Notes: generated from the sequence alone by a model not told the origin. A stretch of 55,760 nucleotides of DNA from Bacteroidales bacterium (GCA_017381865.1 JAFOBJ010000029.1:1-55760); one strand, 5' to 3'; numbered from the stretch's first letter, positions 1 to 9,030 are shown. Numbers and translations: made by a program.

Positions 1-665
1 CAATGCTAAACAAACTTGAAATAAGTTGCGAAATTTGTCATTCCTCTTTGGAATTTGACAAAATCTTAACCAATATTAACAATTATGATTTAATATTGAC
101 TGACAGAGAAATGGGTGCGTTCAGCGGTCTTGATGTGTTAAAAAAAGTTAAGGAAATCAATAAAGACAAGAAAGTTGTTTTAATGACAGCGCGCTCTGAA
201 TATAACAATGAGGTTGCTTGCCAGAATGGCTTTGACGATTATTTAAGAAAACCTTTTTCTATCAATGATTTAGCTTTATTATTCAATACTAATTTTGACA
301 TCAGAACCGATAATATTTCAAAATATCAGAATGATTTTCCAGAATTATGTTCCATGTTCGACAATGACAGCGACATCAACAACATTCTTACGACATTTGC
401 AGAAGTCACTTCTCATAACATCATAACATTCAATGAAATAATTAATGCTAATGATTTTTCAGAAGCGGTTAAACTTTGTCATAAAATGTATCCGATGTTT
501 GTACAATTAAATCAAAAAGACAATGCTGATTTTCTGTTAAGAATGGACAAATCAAGGGGAAAAGACGAAAGTTCATTTCCTGAATGGAAAGAAAAATCAA
601 TCGATTTTTTGAATAATGTCGATGACTTTCTTTTATATTTGAACGAAAAATTCGGAATAGAATAA
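1..665 (+). CDS. Hybrid sensor histidine kinase, C-terminal part (receiver + HPt), cut by window edge
   Basis: Only the last ~220 residues are in the window; the gene begins upstream, so no start is called. The visible part begins inside a response-regulator receiver domain: the phospho-acceptor Asp sits in LILTDREMGAFSG and the conserved Lys in RKPFS. After a linker comes a helical segment with LCHKMYPMF, matching the phospho-accepting His region of an HPt domain. This order (receiver, then HPt) is the tail of a hybrid kinase running a multistep phosphorelay. It ends next to the stop of the opposite-strand NtrC-type regulator, an adjacency common for Bacteroidota kinase/regulator partners, so the HPt may phosphorylate that regulator. 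The pairing is inferred; the domain calls are seen in sequence. Confidence 0.8.
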   Translation, partial: MLNKLEISCEICHSSLEFDKILTNINNYDLILTDREMGAFSGLDVLKKVKEINKDKKVVLMTARSEYNNEVACQNGFDDYLRKPFSINDLALLFNTNFDIRTDNISKYQNDFPELCSMFDNDSDINNILTTFAEVTSHNIITFNEIINANDFSEAVKLCHKMYPMFVQLNQKDNADFLLRMDKSRGKDESSFPEWKEKSIDFLNNVDDFLLYLNEKFGIE

Positions 666-2042
666 TCACAATTCTATTCCATACAAATGCATCTTATTAT
701 ACAAAGTCTTTCTGTCGATTTGCAAAAGTTTTGCCGCAATAGTCTTGTTACCTCGAGCTTGTTTTAAAGCAGCGATAATTTGTTCTTTTTCATTCGCTTT
801 ATTATTCAAGCTAAAATCCTGACTTAGAATTTCTGGAGATTCTGTTTTTACAACTATTTGATTTTTATTATCTTTAGGAAAATCAGGCAAATTTTCTTTT
901 CTCAACACATTATCTTTTGCGAACAATACCGAACGGCGAATAACATTACGCAATTCGCGAAGGTTACCATGCCAGCTTTGTTGTTTCAATATGTAAAGTA
1001 CATCTTCAGAAATTGTATCGACATTTTTTCCGAGTTCGTCATTTGCTTGATTTATAAAATGATAACAAAACTCTTCTATATCTTCCATTCGTTCGCGAAG
1101 TGGCGGAACATTGACTGAAAACTCATTGATGCGATGATACAAGTCTTGGCGGAATCTGCCCTCCTCTATCGCTTTTTCCAAATCTTCATTAGTCGCTGCT
1201 ATAATTCTAACATCTACTTTTATATCTGCAGCCGAGCCGACAGGACGGACTTTCTGTTCTTGCAATGCTCTTAACAACTGTTTTTGAACCTCATATGAAA
1301 GATTTCCGACTTCATCCAAAAAAATCGTTCCGCCATTAGCAGAGACGAACACGCCTTCTTTATCAGATATTGCAGAGGTGAACGAGCCTTTTTTATGGCC
1401 GAACAATTCAGACGGAGCCAATTCCATAGAAAGACTACCACAGTCCACAGCGATAAAAGGCTCTGATTTTCTGTTACTATTCTCGTGAATCATACGAGCT
1501 ATATATTCCTTTCCCGTGCCACTTTCACCAAGAATAAGAACCGACATCTTTGTCGGTGCAACCAATTCTATATGAGAATACAGGCGTTGCATCACAGAGC
1601 TGCTACCTCTCACGACCTTATTGGCTGATTTTTGTACTTTTTTAGATGTTTTTTCGGTTTCATTTTTCACTTCAACAATAGGCTGCTCCAGCGCCATTTC
1701 TATCTTCTGTTGAAGAATCGTTGGATTTATTGGTTTTTGGAGATAATCAAAAGCACCGAGTTTCATTGCCGAGACTGCGGTTTGCACGTCAGAATAACTG
1801 GTCATTATTATAAACGGAGTCGTTATATTATTTTCACGCATCCATGTAAGGAAGATTATTCCATCTCCATCTGGAAGACGCAAATCACTAAGAACCAAGT
1901 CATAAGTATTATTTTGAAGTTCTTGTTTCGCCAATTCTATTTTTGACACCCAATTGGCGTCTCTAGAATTTTTAGAAAACCAAGTATTCAGCATTGTTCC
2001 AAATGCCACATCATCTTCGACTATTAAAATACGCTTTTTCAT
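666..2042 (-). CDS. Sigma-54-dependent response regulator, NtrC/AtoC family
   Basis: A 458-residue activator with all three expected parts. The N-terminal receiver has EDD near residue 10 and phospho-acceptor Asp53 in LVLSDLRLPDGDG. The central AAA+ domain has Walker A LGESGTGKE and Walker B GGTIFLDEVGN. The C-terminal Fis-type helix-turn-helix has NKTIAAKLLQIDRKTLYNK. Phosphorylation should license ATP-driven opening of RpoN promoters. The loop that contacts sigma-54, normally GAFTGA, reads GSFTSA, two substitutions within the six positions. The gene is convergent with the hybrid kinase remnant, with adjacent stop codons. A TAnnTTTG element lies 28 bases upstream of the start. Confidence 0.93.
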   Translation of the reverse strand: MKKRILIVEDDVAFGTMLNTWFSKNSRDANWVSKIELAKQELQNNTYDLVLSDLRLPDGDGIIFLTWMRENNITTPFIIMTSYSDVQTAVSAMKLGAFDYLQKPINPTILQQKIEMALEQPIVEVKNETEKTSKKVQKSANKVVRGSSSVMQRLYSHIELVAPTKMSVLILGESGTGKEYIARMIHENSNRKSEPFIAVDCGSLSMELAPSELFGHKKGSFTSAISDKEGVFVSANGGTIFLDEVGNLSYEVQKQLLRALQEQKVRPVGSAADIKVDVRIIAATNEDLEKAIEEGRFRQDLYHRINEFSVNVPPLRERMEDIEEFCYHFINQANDELGKNVDTISEDVLYILKQQSWHGNLRELRNVIRRSVLFAKDNVLRKENLPDFPKDNKNQIVVKTESPEILSQDFSLNNKANEKEQIIAALKQARGNKTIAAKLLQIDRKTLYNKMHLYGIEL

Positions 2043-2070
2043 ATTTCATGAAACCTCTTAATGCATAATG

Positions 2071-2078
2071 CAAATTTA
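2071..2078 (-). promoter_or_regulatory. -7 promoter element of the NtrC-type regulator
   Basis: TAAATTTG on the minus strand matches the Bacteroidota TAnnTTTG consensus. The start codon of the regulator lies 28 bases downstream. Confidence 0.5.
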
Positions 2079-2130
2079 AGAATATTTCACAAAAAATGGA
2101 AGACAAATCAAGTTAATTTTGACAAAAAAG

Positions 2131-2163
2131 AAAATCCGATATCTGGCGATACCGGATTTTTCC
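2131..2163 (-). terminator. Intrinsic terminator downstream of the coiled-coil lipoprotein
   Basis: An inverted repeat (AAATCCG...CGGATTT with a GATA/TATC inner part and a TGGC loop) is followed on the minus strand by a T-run. It lies just past the stop of the lipoprotein gene. Confidence 0.6.
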
Positions 2164-2187
2164 ATAATATTGAAAACGAGCAGAAAA

Positions 2188-3036
2188 TTATTTGGTAACA
2201 ACGACCAAATATTTAGTTACACTCCAGAATAATTCTGGGTTTGTAATTTGTAATACTGATTGATTATTTTCATTTACAACGATTGTGTAAGCTTCTGTTG
2301 GATGAGCTGAAAGAACTCTAGCTTTCTTTGTTTCGAAAACGATTTCTTTAACTTCACGTTTGTCAGCTTTTGTGAATGATTCAGCTGGAACTTCTTGTCT
2401 CAAGATATATTTAGCTGTTAAAATGCCGTTAGCTTTTAATTCTTTCTTTGTTGCGCCAATGTAGTAAACTGTGTTCATAGCTACGATTTGGTCAGCAATG
2501 ATACGGCTTTGTTCGTCTTTTTCAGCTGTAACTTTTGTAAGATCTTCGTTCAAGTTTGAAACTTGTGTGTTCAAACCAGCGATTTCTTGATCTTTTTGTG
2601 CAAGTTGTTCTTGCATAGCAACGATTGTAGCTTCTTTTTCAGCTAATTGAGCTTGTAATTTCTTGATTGTGCTACGAAGTTGTGATCTATCTTTGTTTGA
2701 TTTTTCGATAACTGTTGACAATGAATCTAATCTTGCACGATTGATTGCCATAGTTTCTTTAATTTGAATCAATTCTGAGTTGAGTTGGTCTCTTCTTGTG
2801 TTGTTTTCACCTTTGATTAACATCAAACCTTCTGCATCGCGAATTGCACTAAGATTATTTTCAACATCGCTGATAATACCAAGAGCTGCGTTGTATTCTT
2901 TTTCAATGTTTTGATTTTCAACTACAACAGCTTCTTTTTCTGCTAATAATTGTTGGTACTTCTTTGATTTCTCTACGCATGAGCTTAACATGAAAGCTAC
3001 TAATGCTACTGACAAAATTGTTAAAGTTTTTTTCAT
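2188..3036 (-). CDS. Coiled-coil lipoprotein, possible Cbp1-type family
   Basis: A 282-residue envelope protein. The N-terminus is a lipoprotein signal with lipobox LSSC, so the acylated Cys is near residue 20. Residues ~25-190 are heptad-rich (many E/K/Q/L, e.g. KKLQAQLAEKEATIVAMQEQ), predicting a long coiled coil. The last ~90 residues form a compact domain with ESFTKADKREVKEI. The layout resembles the Bacteroidales family named after the B. fragilis Cbp1 collagen-binding protein, but that is from memory of overall layout and was not tested, so adhesion is not claimed. It stands alone, divergent from the MATE gene, with its own terminator. Confidence 0.7.
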   Translation of the reverse strand: MKKTLTILSVALVAFMLSSCVEKSKKYQQLLAEKEAVVVENQNIEKEYNAALGIISDVENNLSAIRDAEGLMLIKGENNTRRDQLNSELIQIKETMAINRARLDSLSTVIEKSNKDRSQLRSTIKKLQAQLAEKEATIVAMQEQLAQKDQEIAGLNTQVSNLNEDLTKVTAEKDEQSRIIADQIVAMNTVYYIGATKKELKANGILTAKYILRQEVPAESFTKADKREVKEIVFETKKARVLSAHPTEAYTIVVNENNQSVLQITNPELFWSVTKYLVVVTK

Positions 3037-3277
3037 TATTTTAAGTTTTAATTAAGTTAGTGTTCAATTCAATATTATTTAATCTAATTTCATACCAAAT
3101 GAAAACAATTAGCACAATTATTTCAATTTATTGATAATCACATTAGACTTTGCAAATTTAATATATTTTTTTCAAATATGCAACGTAGAATTGTGTAGAA
3201 ATTTTCCACACCTCTCCACAATGTGTTGCCGATTCATTTTCCACACAAAACATCTCCCCAAAAACAATTCATTTTTG

Positions 3278-3285
3278 TATCTTTG
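3278..3285 (+). promoter_or_regulatory. -7 promoter element of the MATE gene
   Basis: TATCTTTG, a full match to TAnnTTTG. It lies 16 bases before the GTG at 3302 and helps decide that start over the longer open frame. Confidence 0.6.
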
Positions 3286-3301
3286 TAAAAAAGTATTTCA
3301 A

Positions 3302-4600
3302 GTGAATAGATCTATATTAAAACTCGCTATACCTAACATTATCAGCAACATAACCATTCCATTACTCGGACTGGTCGATATGATTTTAATGGGTCATTTA
3401 GACTCTGCAATATACATCGGAGCCATCGCTTTGGGCGGAACAATATTCAGTGTGCTGTACTCTTTTTTCAGCTTTTTAAGAGCTGGAACAACTGGATTTA
3501 CTGCCCAATCGTATGGAAATAACGACAAAACGGAAATTATTTATTCATTATATCGCGCCATAGCCATCGGAATACCTATTATTATATTGATACTGTCATT
3601 GCAAATTCCAATTGCAAAAGTCAGCAGCCTGCTACTCGACGGCAGCAATGATGTCAAGAATTTGGCGATAACATATTTTTATGTTAGAATTTGGGCAGCT
3701 CCCGCAAACATACTGCTCTACTGCCTCAACGGCTGGTTCGTTGGAATGCAGAACACAAAAATCCCAATGTTCATAGCCATATTAATTAATGTAATGAACA
3801 TCATTTTCAGTTTCATCTTAGTGATAATATTTGAACAAAATGTAAAAGGCGTCGCTTTAGGAACCGTAATTGCGCAATACAGCGGATTAGCTTTAGCAAT
3901 CATAATGTTAATAAAAAATTACAAATCTTATTTCGTTAAGATAAATACTAAAATTTTATTTGACATAGAAAAAATGAAACGATTCTTTAAAGTCAATCGC
4001 GACTTGATGATACGCAGTTTCCTATTGATTATAAGCATCGCTTTTTTCACAAACCAATCGGCGAAATTAGGCAATAACATATTGGCAATCAATATGATAT
4101 TATTACAATCATTTTATATTTTCTCTTATTTTACCGATGGTTTTGCATATGCAGGAGAAGCTCTCGTCGGCAAATTCGTAGGTTCCAAAGACAAAGAAAA
4201 TCTTCAAAAAGTCATTAGACTTCTTTTAATTTGGGGATTTTCCATAAGCATACCATTTTCAATACTTTACGCGCTGTCGCCAAGCACTTTTGTTAAAATA
4301 ATTTCAAACAATTCAGAGATACTAACAGGAATCCAGCCATATTATATATATATGATTATCATACCATTGATAACATTCGCAGCATTTATATGGGACGGAA
4401 TATATATTGGAGCCACGGCTTCTAAAGCAATCAGAAACACCATGATAATATCTACAATTTTTGTTTTTATTCCGTCATGGTATTTTTTAATGCCTCGATT
4501 TGGCAATCACGGATTGTGGATTGCATTCCTATTTTTCATGATAGCAAGAGGCGTAAGCATGAGTCTGATGTATAAGAAAAATATTATTAACAATTGTTAA
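3302..4600 (+). CDS. MATE family efflux transporter, DinF-like
   Basis: An inner-membrane antiporter expected to export drugs or metabolites in exchange for Na+ or H+. The protein is 432 residues from the GTG at 3302, with about twelve hydrophobic segments in two similar halves. The start of the MatE fold is visible: ILKLAIPNIISNITIPLLGLVD, then FLRAGTTGFTAQSYG. The open frame continues upstream, but that extension is not membrane-like and contains a good promoter element, so GTG 3302 fits both family length and promoter position. The last codons overlap the open frame of the next gene, so the two may be co-transcribed. Substrate unknown. Confidence 0.85.
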   Translation: MNRSILKLAIPNIISNITIPLLGLVDMILMGHLDSAIYIGAIALGGTIFSVLYSFFSFLRAGTTGFTAQSYGNNDKTEIIYSLYRAIAIGIPIIILILSLQIPIAKVSSLLLDGSNDVKNLAITYFYVRIWAAPANILLYCLNGWFVGMQNTKIPMFIAILINVMNIIFSFILVIIFEQNVKGVALGTVIAQYSGLALAIIMLIKNYKSYFVKINTKILFDIEKMKRFFKVNRDLMIRSFLLIISIAFFTNQSAKLGNNILAINMILLQSFYIFSYFTDGFAYAGEALVGKFVGSKDKENLQKVIRLLLIWGFSISIPFSILYALSPSTFVKIISNNSEILTGIQPYYIYMIIIPLITFAAFIWDGIYIGATASKAIRNTMIISTIFVFIPSWYFLMPRFGNHGLWIAFLFFMIARGVSMSLMYKKNIINNC

Positions 4601-4611
4601 AAATAATTAAG

Positions 4612-6012
4612 ATGCATATACTTTCAAAATCGACATATATAAAAGGAGAACAATGTCCGAAAGCTCTTTACATGTACAAAAAGCATCCATATTTGCGCGA
4701 TAAACTAAGCATCGAACAAAGAGCTAAGTTCAAAAGAGGAACTGATGTTGGTGTTTTAGCAAGGTCATATTTTTCTGGCGGCGTTAACATGACACCGACG
4801 AATCCAAACCTATTCGGGAAGATGTTCGAGCAGACAATGCAGAATCTTAACGACCCGAATATCAATGTGATGTATGAAGCAATATTCATATATAACGACA
4901 CACTCATCATGCTCGACATCCTTGTCCGTGACGGCGACAAATGGCGCGCAATAGAAGTAAAAAGCTCTCTTTCATTAAGCGAAACTTATTACAAAGACGC
5001 CGCACTTCAATATTATGTCTTAAATGGCTGTAATGTTCCTATCAGTGACATGCAGTTAATGTATGTTAATGAAAATTATGTTAAAAACGGTGAAATTGAC
5101 ATTAATAATCTTTTTGTTTTCAAATCCGTCAAAGAGTATGCAGAAGAACAATTAGACGTCATTGACAAAAAAGTTAATGAATTTAAAGATATTGTAAATC
5201 TCAGCAATGCTCCTCGTATAAATATTGGAACTCAATGTTTTACTCCATACAAATGCGATTTTGTCGGACATTGCTGGAAAAAAGTCGAAAAGGATTGTTT
5301 TCTTCATACTAATGCTTTAAATGACAAAGAATTGTTTTCTTTATACAACAGCGGCGTTCAAGACAACAGAAGTTTCAAAAAGTTATTAGATCCATTTTCA
5401 TTAGAAACAGATCAAGTAGACGCATTAGAACAGAACATATTTTATATCAATTACAAAAAATTCTACGATCTAATCGGAAAGAAAACAGATTCTATAGCAT
5501 TTCTTAACTTATTGTTTTACAGGCCTGCTGTTCCAATTTTGGACGGTCACAAACCTTATCAGGAAATAATTCTAGCCTTTTCAATTTTATCAAACGAAAC
5601 TGGAGAAACAATAGAATGGAATTGTTTCGACGACTATTCTAAGATGGAAGATGGCTTGAAAATCTTGACAGAAGAACTGAAACGTTACGAAAAAATAGTT
5701 TACTTCTCCCCTCAAAATATCAATCTGATGATGCAACGATACCATATAATCGAATCAAAAGATGTTTTGTTTAAAATAATTAACTTAAAAGATATTTTGA
5801 AAAATTCAGATTTCTTCAACAATAAGACAAAATATGATTTTTCATTAAAAACTATTTACGAAGGATTATTTCCATCAGAAAGCCTGTTCGAGCATAGCAG
5901 AATTATACTTAACGCAACTAGCGACAATGAGTTAGAGAGAATTCTAGTCAATCAGGACATGGAAGACGAGAATAAATGCCTACAAAAAGCATACAAATAC
6001 CTATTAAAATAA
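4612..6012 (+). CDS. DUF2779-type protein: Cas4/RecB-like nuclease half plus degraded exonuclease-like half
   Basis: A 466-residue protein. The first half looks like a PD-(D/E)XK nuclease of the Cas4/AddB type: LDILVRDGDKWRAIEVKSS gives the D...ExK core, and four cysteines (one in GEQCPKAL, three in TQCFTPYKCDFVGHCW) match a one-plus-three Fe-S cluster arrangement. The second half aligns with the DUF2779 region (RPAVPILDGHKPYQEI, SLKTIYEGLFP). Where related proteins, as I recall them, carry a DFET-like acidic motif, this one reads FLNLLFYRP, and the later YN..FE motif is YFSPQNINLM. That domain is probably catalytically dead. The ATG at 4612 is preferred because HILSKSTYIKG is the typical family start. 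Likely role: DNA processing or repair; untested. Confidence 0.72.
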   Translation: MHILSKSTYIKGEQCPKALYMYKKHPYLRDKLSIEQRAKFKRGTDVGVLARSYFSGGVNMTPTNPNLFGKMFEQTMQNLNDPNINVMYEAIFIYNDTLIMLDILVRDGDKWRAIEVKSSLSLSETYYKDAALQYYVLNGCNVPISDMQLMYVNENYVKNGEIDINNLFVFKSVKEYAEEQLDVIDKKVNEFKDIVNLSNAPRINIGTQCFTPYKCDFVGHCWKKVEKDCFLHTNALNDKELFSLYNSGVQDNRSFKKLLDPFSLETDQVDALEQNIFYINYKKFYDLIGKKTDSIAFLNLLFYRPAVPILDGHKPYQEIILAFSILSNETGETIEWNCFDDYSKMEDGLKILTEELKRYEKIVYFSPQNINLMMQRYHIIESKDVLFKIINLKDILKNSDFFNNKTKYDFSLKTIYEGLFPSESLFEHSRIILNATSDNELERILVNQDMEDENKCLQKAYKYLLK

Positions 6013-6084
6013 GACACTGATTTACAACACATTATATTTTAAATAAAAGTTATCAACATTTAATTAACATGATAATTTTTATTG

Positions 6085-6092
6085 TAATTTTG
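6085..6092 (+). promoter_or_regulatory. -7 promoter element of dnaB, four bases from the start codon
   Basis: TAATTTTG matches TAnnTTTG, and only AAGC separates it from the ATG at 6097. Transcription from it would begin at or next to the A of the start codon. Confidence 0.5.
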
Positions 6093-6096
6093 AAGC

Positions 6097-7626
6097 ATGA
6101 ACAACGATAATACAAATTATACTAGAGCCAGTTTTGGCAGGACGAAATCAGCCAACATTCCAAGTGAAATTTTAGCCAATCAAGGCAGAGTTCCACCTCA
6201 AGCCATTGATTTAGAAGAGGTAGTTCTTGGCGCAATGATGCTCGAAAAAGGAGCTGTCAACGCCATTATCGACATGTTGACACCAGATGTATTCTATAAA
6301 GAATCACATAAGTTAATCTTCACTGCGATAAAGGACTTATTCGGAAAATCAGAACCAATTGATATTCTTACCGTTACAAATCAACTCAAAAGTACAGGAA
6401 ACCTAGAAGTCGTTGGTGGCCCTTATTATATTTCACAATTAACGAATCGTGTTGTAAGTTCCGCTAATATTGAATATCACGCTCGTATTATTTTACAGAA
6501 ATATATTCAGCGTCAACTTATTGTGATTTCATCTGAAATTATAAAAGACGCTTATGAAGATACAACTGATATTTTCGATTTGCTTGACAGAGCAGAGAAC
6601 AAATTATTCCAAATAAGTGAGAATAATTTAAAGAAAAATCACGACCAGATGCCTGACTTGGTCAGCATGGCGATTTCCGACATCGAGAAAGCTCGCAACA
6701 ACGGTGCTACATTAAGAGGAGTTCCGTCTGGTTACACCGAATTAGACCGCATCACTCAAGGTTGGCAAAAGTCAGACCTTATTATTTTGGCGGCTCGTCC
6801 TAGTATGGGTAAAACAGCTTTCGCTCTTAACCTCGCTCGCAACGCAGCTGTCGACTTCCAAAAACCAATCGCATTTTTCTCATTGGAAATGTCATCTGTT
6901 CAACTAGTTACACGTCTTATTTCTACAGAGACAATGTTAACTGCCGACAAATTAAGAACTGGTAATTTAGCTGAATACGAGTGGCAACAACTTAATACAA
7001 TGGTCTCCCCTCTCGTCAACGCTAAAATTTTCATTGATGATACAGCTCAGTTATCAATCTTCGATTTAAGAGCTAAATGTCGTCGTTTGAAACAACAGCA
7101 TGACATTCAAATGATTTTCATCGACTATCTTCAATTGATGACAGCCAAAGGCGACAAAAACGGAACTCGTGAACAAGAAATCAGTACTATCAGCCGTTCG
7201 TTGAAGAGTTTGGCTAAAGAACTGAATGTTCCAGTTTTGGCACTTTCACAGTTAAGCCGTAGCGTTGAAACTCGTCCAGGCTCCAAGAAACCAATCCTTT
7301 CCGACTTGCGTGAATCTGGTGCTATCGAGCAAGACGCCGACATGGTATTATTCATCTATCGTCCAGAATACTACGGACTTACAGAAGATGAAGGAGGCGA
7401 ATCAGCAAAAGGTAAAGCAGTCATCAGCATTGCAAAACACCGTAATGGTAAATTAGGCGATGTCACTTTGAAATTCGTCGGACAATATGCAAAATTCGAA
7501 GATGTCGTTGAAACTTACGGTGGAGCTAGCGATGGCAACACCAACATAATGCCGAACAATAACTTTGAACAATTCACAACAAAAGTCGTTTCTTCCCGAA
7601 TGAATGATGATTTCCTAGGTGCATAA
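6097..7626 (+). CDS. dnaB: Replicative DNA helicase DnaB
   Basis: The ring helicase that unwinds DNA at the replication fork and recruits primase. It is 509 residues, slightly long for the family because of a ~30-residue polar N-terminal extension. The N-terminal helical domain starts around GRVPPQAIDLEEVVLGAMML. The RecA-like ATPase has Walker A ARPSMGKT (residues 233-240), Walker B MIFIDYLQLM, and the ALSQLSRSVE and DLRESGAIEQDADMV motifs. No intein or frameshift. The gene stands alone, and a bidirectional hairpin separates it from the convergent carbamate kinase. The -7 element sits so close to the ATG that the mRNA may be leaderless. Confidence 0.97.
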   Translation: MNNDNTNYTRASFGRTKSANIPSEILANQGRVPPQAIDLEEVVLGAMMLEKGAVNAIIDMLTPDVFYKESHKLIFTAIKDLFGKSEPIDILTVTNQLKSTGNLEVVGGPYYISQLTNRVVSSANIEYHARIILQKYIQRQLIVISSEIIKDAYEDTTDIFDLLDRAENKLFQISENNLKKNHDQMPDLVSMAISDIEKARNNGATLRGVPSGYTELDRITQGWQKSDLIILAARPSMGKTAFALNLARNAAVDFQKPIAFFSLEMSSVQLVTRLISTETMLTADKLRTGNLAEYEWQQLNTMVSPLVNAKIFIDDTAQLSIFDLRAKCRRLKQQHDIQMIFIDYLQLMTAKGDKNGTREQEISTISRSLKSLAKELNVPVLALSQLSRSVETRPGSKKPILSDLRESGAIEQDADMVLFIYRPEYYGLTEDEGGESAKGKAVISIAKHRNGKLGDVTLKFVGQYAKFEDVVETYGGASDGNTNIMPNNNFEQFTTKVVSSRMNDDFLGA

Positions 7627-7628
7627 AA

Positions 7629-7657
7629 AAAGGTGTGACTTCTATGTCACACCTTTT
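7629..7657. terminator. Bidirectional terminator between dnaB and arcC
   Basis: An 11-bp stem (AAAGGTGTGAC / GTCACACCTTT, loop TTCTAT) flanked by A-run and T-run sits directly after the dnaB stop and between convergent genes. Confidence 0.85.
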
Positions 7658-7680
7658 ATCTTTATATAAGGAAACAAAAA

Positions 7681-8622
7681 TTATTCTGCGTAAATTCTTG
7701 TTCCGCCGTTTTCGTCAGACAATGTTGTTGCGTCTGTGATAACAGCTTCTTTGCCAGTAGCTTCAACGAACTTGATAGCGGCACGCATTTTAGGAGCCAT
7801 GCTACCTTCTGTGAACTGACCATCAGCGAGATGTTTCTTAGCTTCTGAAAGAGAAATTCTTCCCAAAGCTTGTTGGTTTTCTTTCTTGAAGTTGATATAA
7901 GCTTGAGGAACGTCTGTTAAAATGTAGAATTCGTCAGCGCCAGTTTGGATAGCAGCCAATGATGAAGCGAGGTCTTTGTCGATAACAGCTTCAACGCCAA
8001 CAACGCTACCGTCTTTTTCAACAACAGGAATACCGCCTCCACCAACAGTTACAACGATATGACCAGCGTCTGCTAACGACTTAACGATTTCTATATTGTT
8101 AATTTTTATTGGCTGTGGTGATGCGACGACTTTTCTCCAGCCGCGACCTCTTGGATCTTCATGATAGATTGCGCCTGTTTGTGCTGCAAAAGCTTCAGCT
8201 TCTTCTTTTGTGTAGTAAGGACCTACAGGTTTAGTAGGATTTTGGAACATAGGGTCGTTCTTGTCAACAACGACTTGTGTAATCAATGTAACGACATTTC
8301 TATCTATTTTTTCTTGTGCCAATACCTTTTTGAAACCTAATTCAACAAGATAACCTATTGAACCTTGTGTTTCAGAAACACAGAAATCCATTGGCATTGC
8401 TGGCAAATCGAAAGTTTTCAAACCAGCTTCATGTTGTAACATCACGTTACCAACTTGAGGGCCATTACCATGACCAATAATTAAACGATTGCCTCTTTTT
8501 AAAATATCAGTCAAAGCTTGACATGTTTCTGTCACATTAGCTATTTGTTCCTGATAAGTACCTTTTTGGTTGCTTCTTAACAATGCGTTTCCGCCAAGAG
8601 CTACAACTACTAATTTACTCAT
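7681..8622 (-). CDS. arcC: Carbamate kinase
   Basis: Transfers phosphate between carbamoyl phosphate and ADP, making ATP at the end of arginine/agmatine or purine breakdown. It is 313 residues, normal for the family. Amino-acid-kinase features are clear: LVVVALGGNALL at the N-terminus, GHGNGPQVGN, VVASPQP, VGGGGIPV, and VIDKDLASSLAA. No arcA, arcB or other carbamoyl-phosphate-producing partner is nearby, so the source of substrate is not shown here. Only 25 bases separate it from the upstream lipoprotein gene on the same strand, and no promoter word is seen in that gap, so the two are probably co-transcribed. Confidence 0.95.
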   Translation of the reverse strand: MSKLVVVALGGNALLRSNQKGTYQEQIANVTETCQALTDILKRGNRLIIGHGNGPQVGNVMLQHEAGLKTFDLPAMPMDFCVSETQGSIGYLVELGFKKVLAQEKIDRNVVTLITQVVVDKNDPMFQNPTKPVGPYYTKEEAEAFAAQTGAIYHEDPRGRGWRKVVASPQPIKINNIEIVKSLADAGHIVVTVGGGGIPVVEKDGSVVGVEAVIDKDLASSLAAIQTGADEFYILTDVPQAYINFKKENQQALGRISLSEAKKHLADGQFTEGSMAPKMRAAIKFVEATGKEAVITDATTLSDENGGTRIYAE

Positions 8623-8647
8623 TATTATTATTTTATTTTATTTAATA

Positions 8648-8977
8648 TTATTTCTTAATATAATTAACTGTATATCCAGCTTGAGAAAGTGTTAATTCTG
8701 TTTCAGAAATAGATTCAATTTTCATTGTATCTGAAAACTCTCTCTTCACCAAACCTGTATAGTCTCCTTTTAATATTAATAAGTCACCAGATTTTTCCCA
8801 CTTATCAAACACAACATAGCCCATATTCAATGAACTTGCAGAGCCGTCTTTATTAAGTGTAAAGCCTTGTTCTTCAGAGCCTCCAGTCACTTCAACCCAT
8901 GTTCCTACAGGAGATGGAGTGCATGACATCATTCCTAATGTCAATAATACGATTACGAAACCTAATATCTTTTTCAT
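8648..8977 (-). CDS. Small lipocalin-like lipoprotein
   Basis: A 109-residue secreted lipoprotein: hydrophobic signal MKKILGFVIVLLTLGMMSC with the lipobox Cys at residue 19. After it comes PVGTW, the start of a lipocalin-like beta sheet (GTW motif, then alternating strands such as DLLILKGDYTGLV and ELTLSQAGYTVNYIK). Such Bacteroidota proteins are usually annotated as lipocalin-like or copper-resistance-NlpE-like; the ligand is unknown. It precedes arcC in a probable two-gene transcript, but there is no obvious functional link. It has its own TAnnTTTG element 18 bases upstream. Confidence 0.7.
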   Translation of the reverse strand: MKKILGFVIVLLTLGMMSCTPSPVGTWVEVTGGSEEQGFTLNKDGSASSLNMGYVVFDKWEKSGDLLILKGDYTGLVKREFSDTMKIESISETELTLSQAGYTVNYIKK

Positions 8978-8995
8978 GATTAAAAAATTCTTTCA

Positions 8996-9003
8996 CAAAA
9001 ATA
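8996..9003 (-). promoter_or_regulatory. -7 promoter element for the lipocalin-like lipoprotein and arcC
   Basis: TATTTTTG on the minus strand, 18 bases before the lipoprotein ATG. Confidence 0.5.
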
Positions 9004-9008
9004 CAAAA

Positions 9009-9030
9009 TTTAGTCTTCGTTAAGACTAAA
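9009..9030 (-). terminator. Terminator after rimM-trmN6
   Basis: Nine-base stem TTTAGTCTT / AAGACTAAA with a CGTT loop, followed on the minus strand by a short T-rich stretch, 28 bases past the trmN6 stop. Confidence 0.65.

Noticed and set aside
3131-3301. N-terminal extension of the MATE protein
   Set aside because: Begins with TTG, is not membrane-like, and contains the promoter element.
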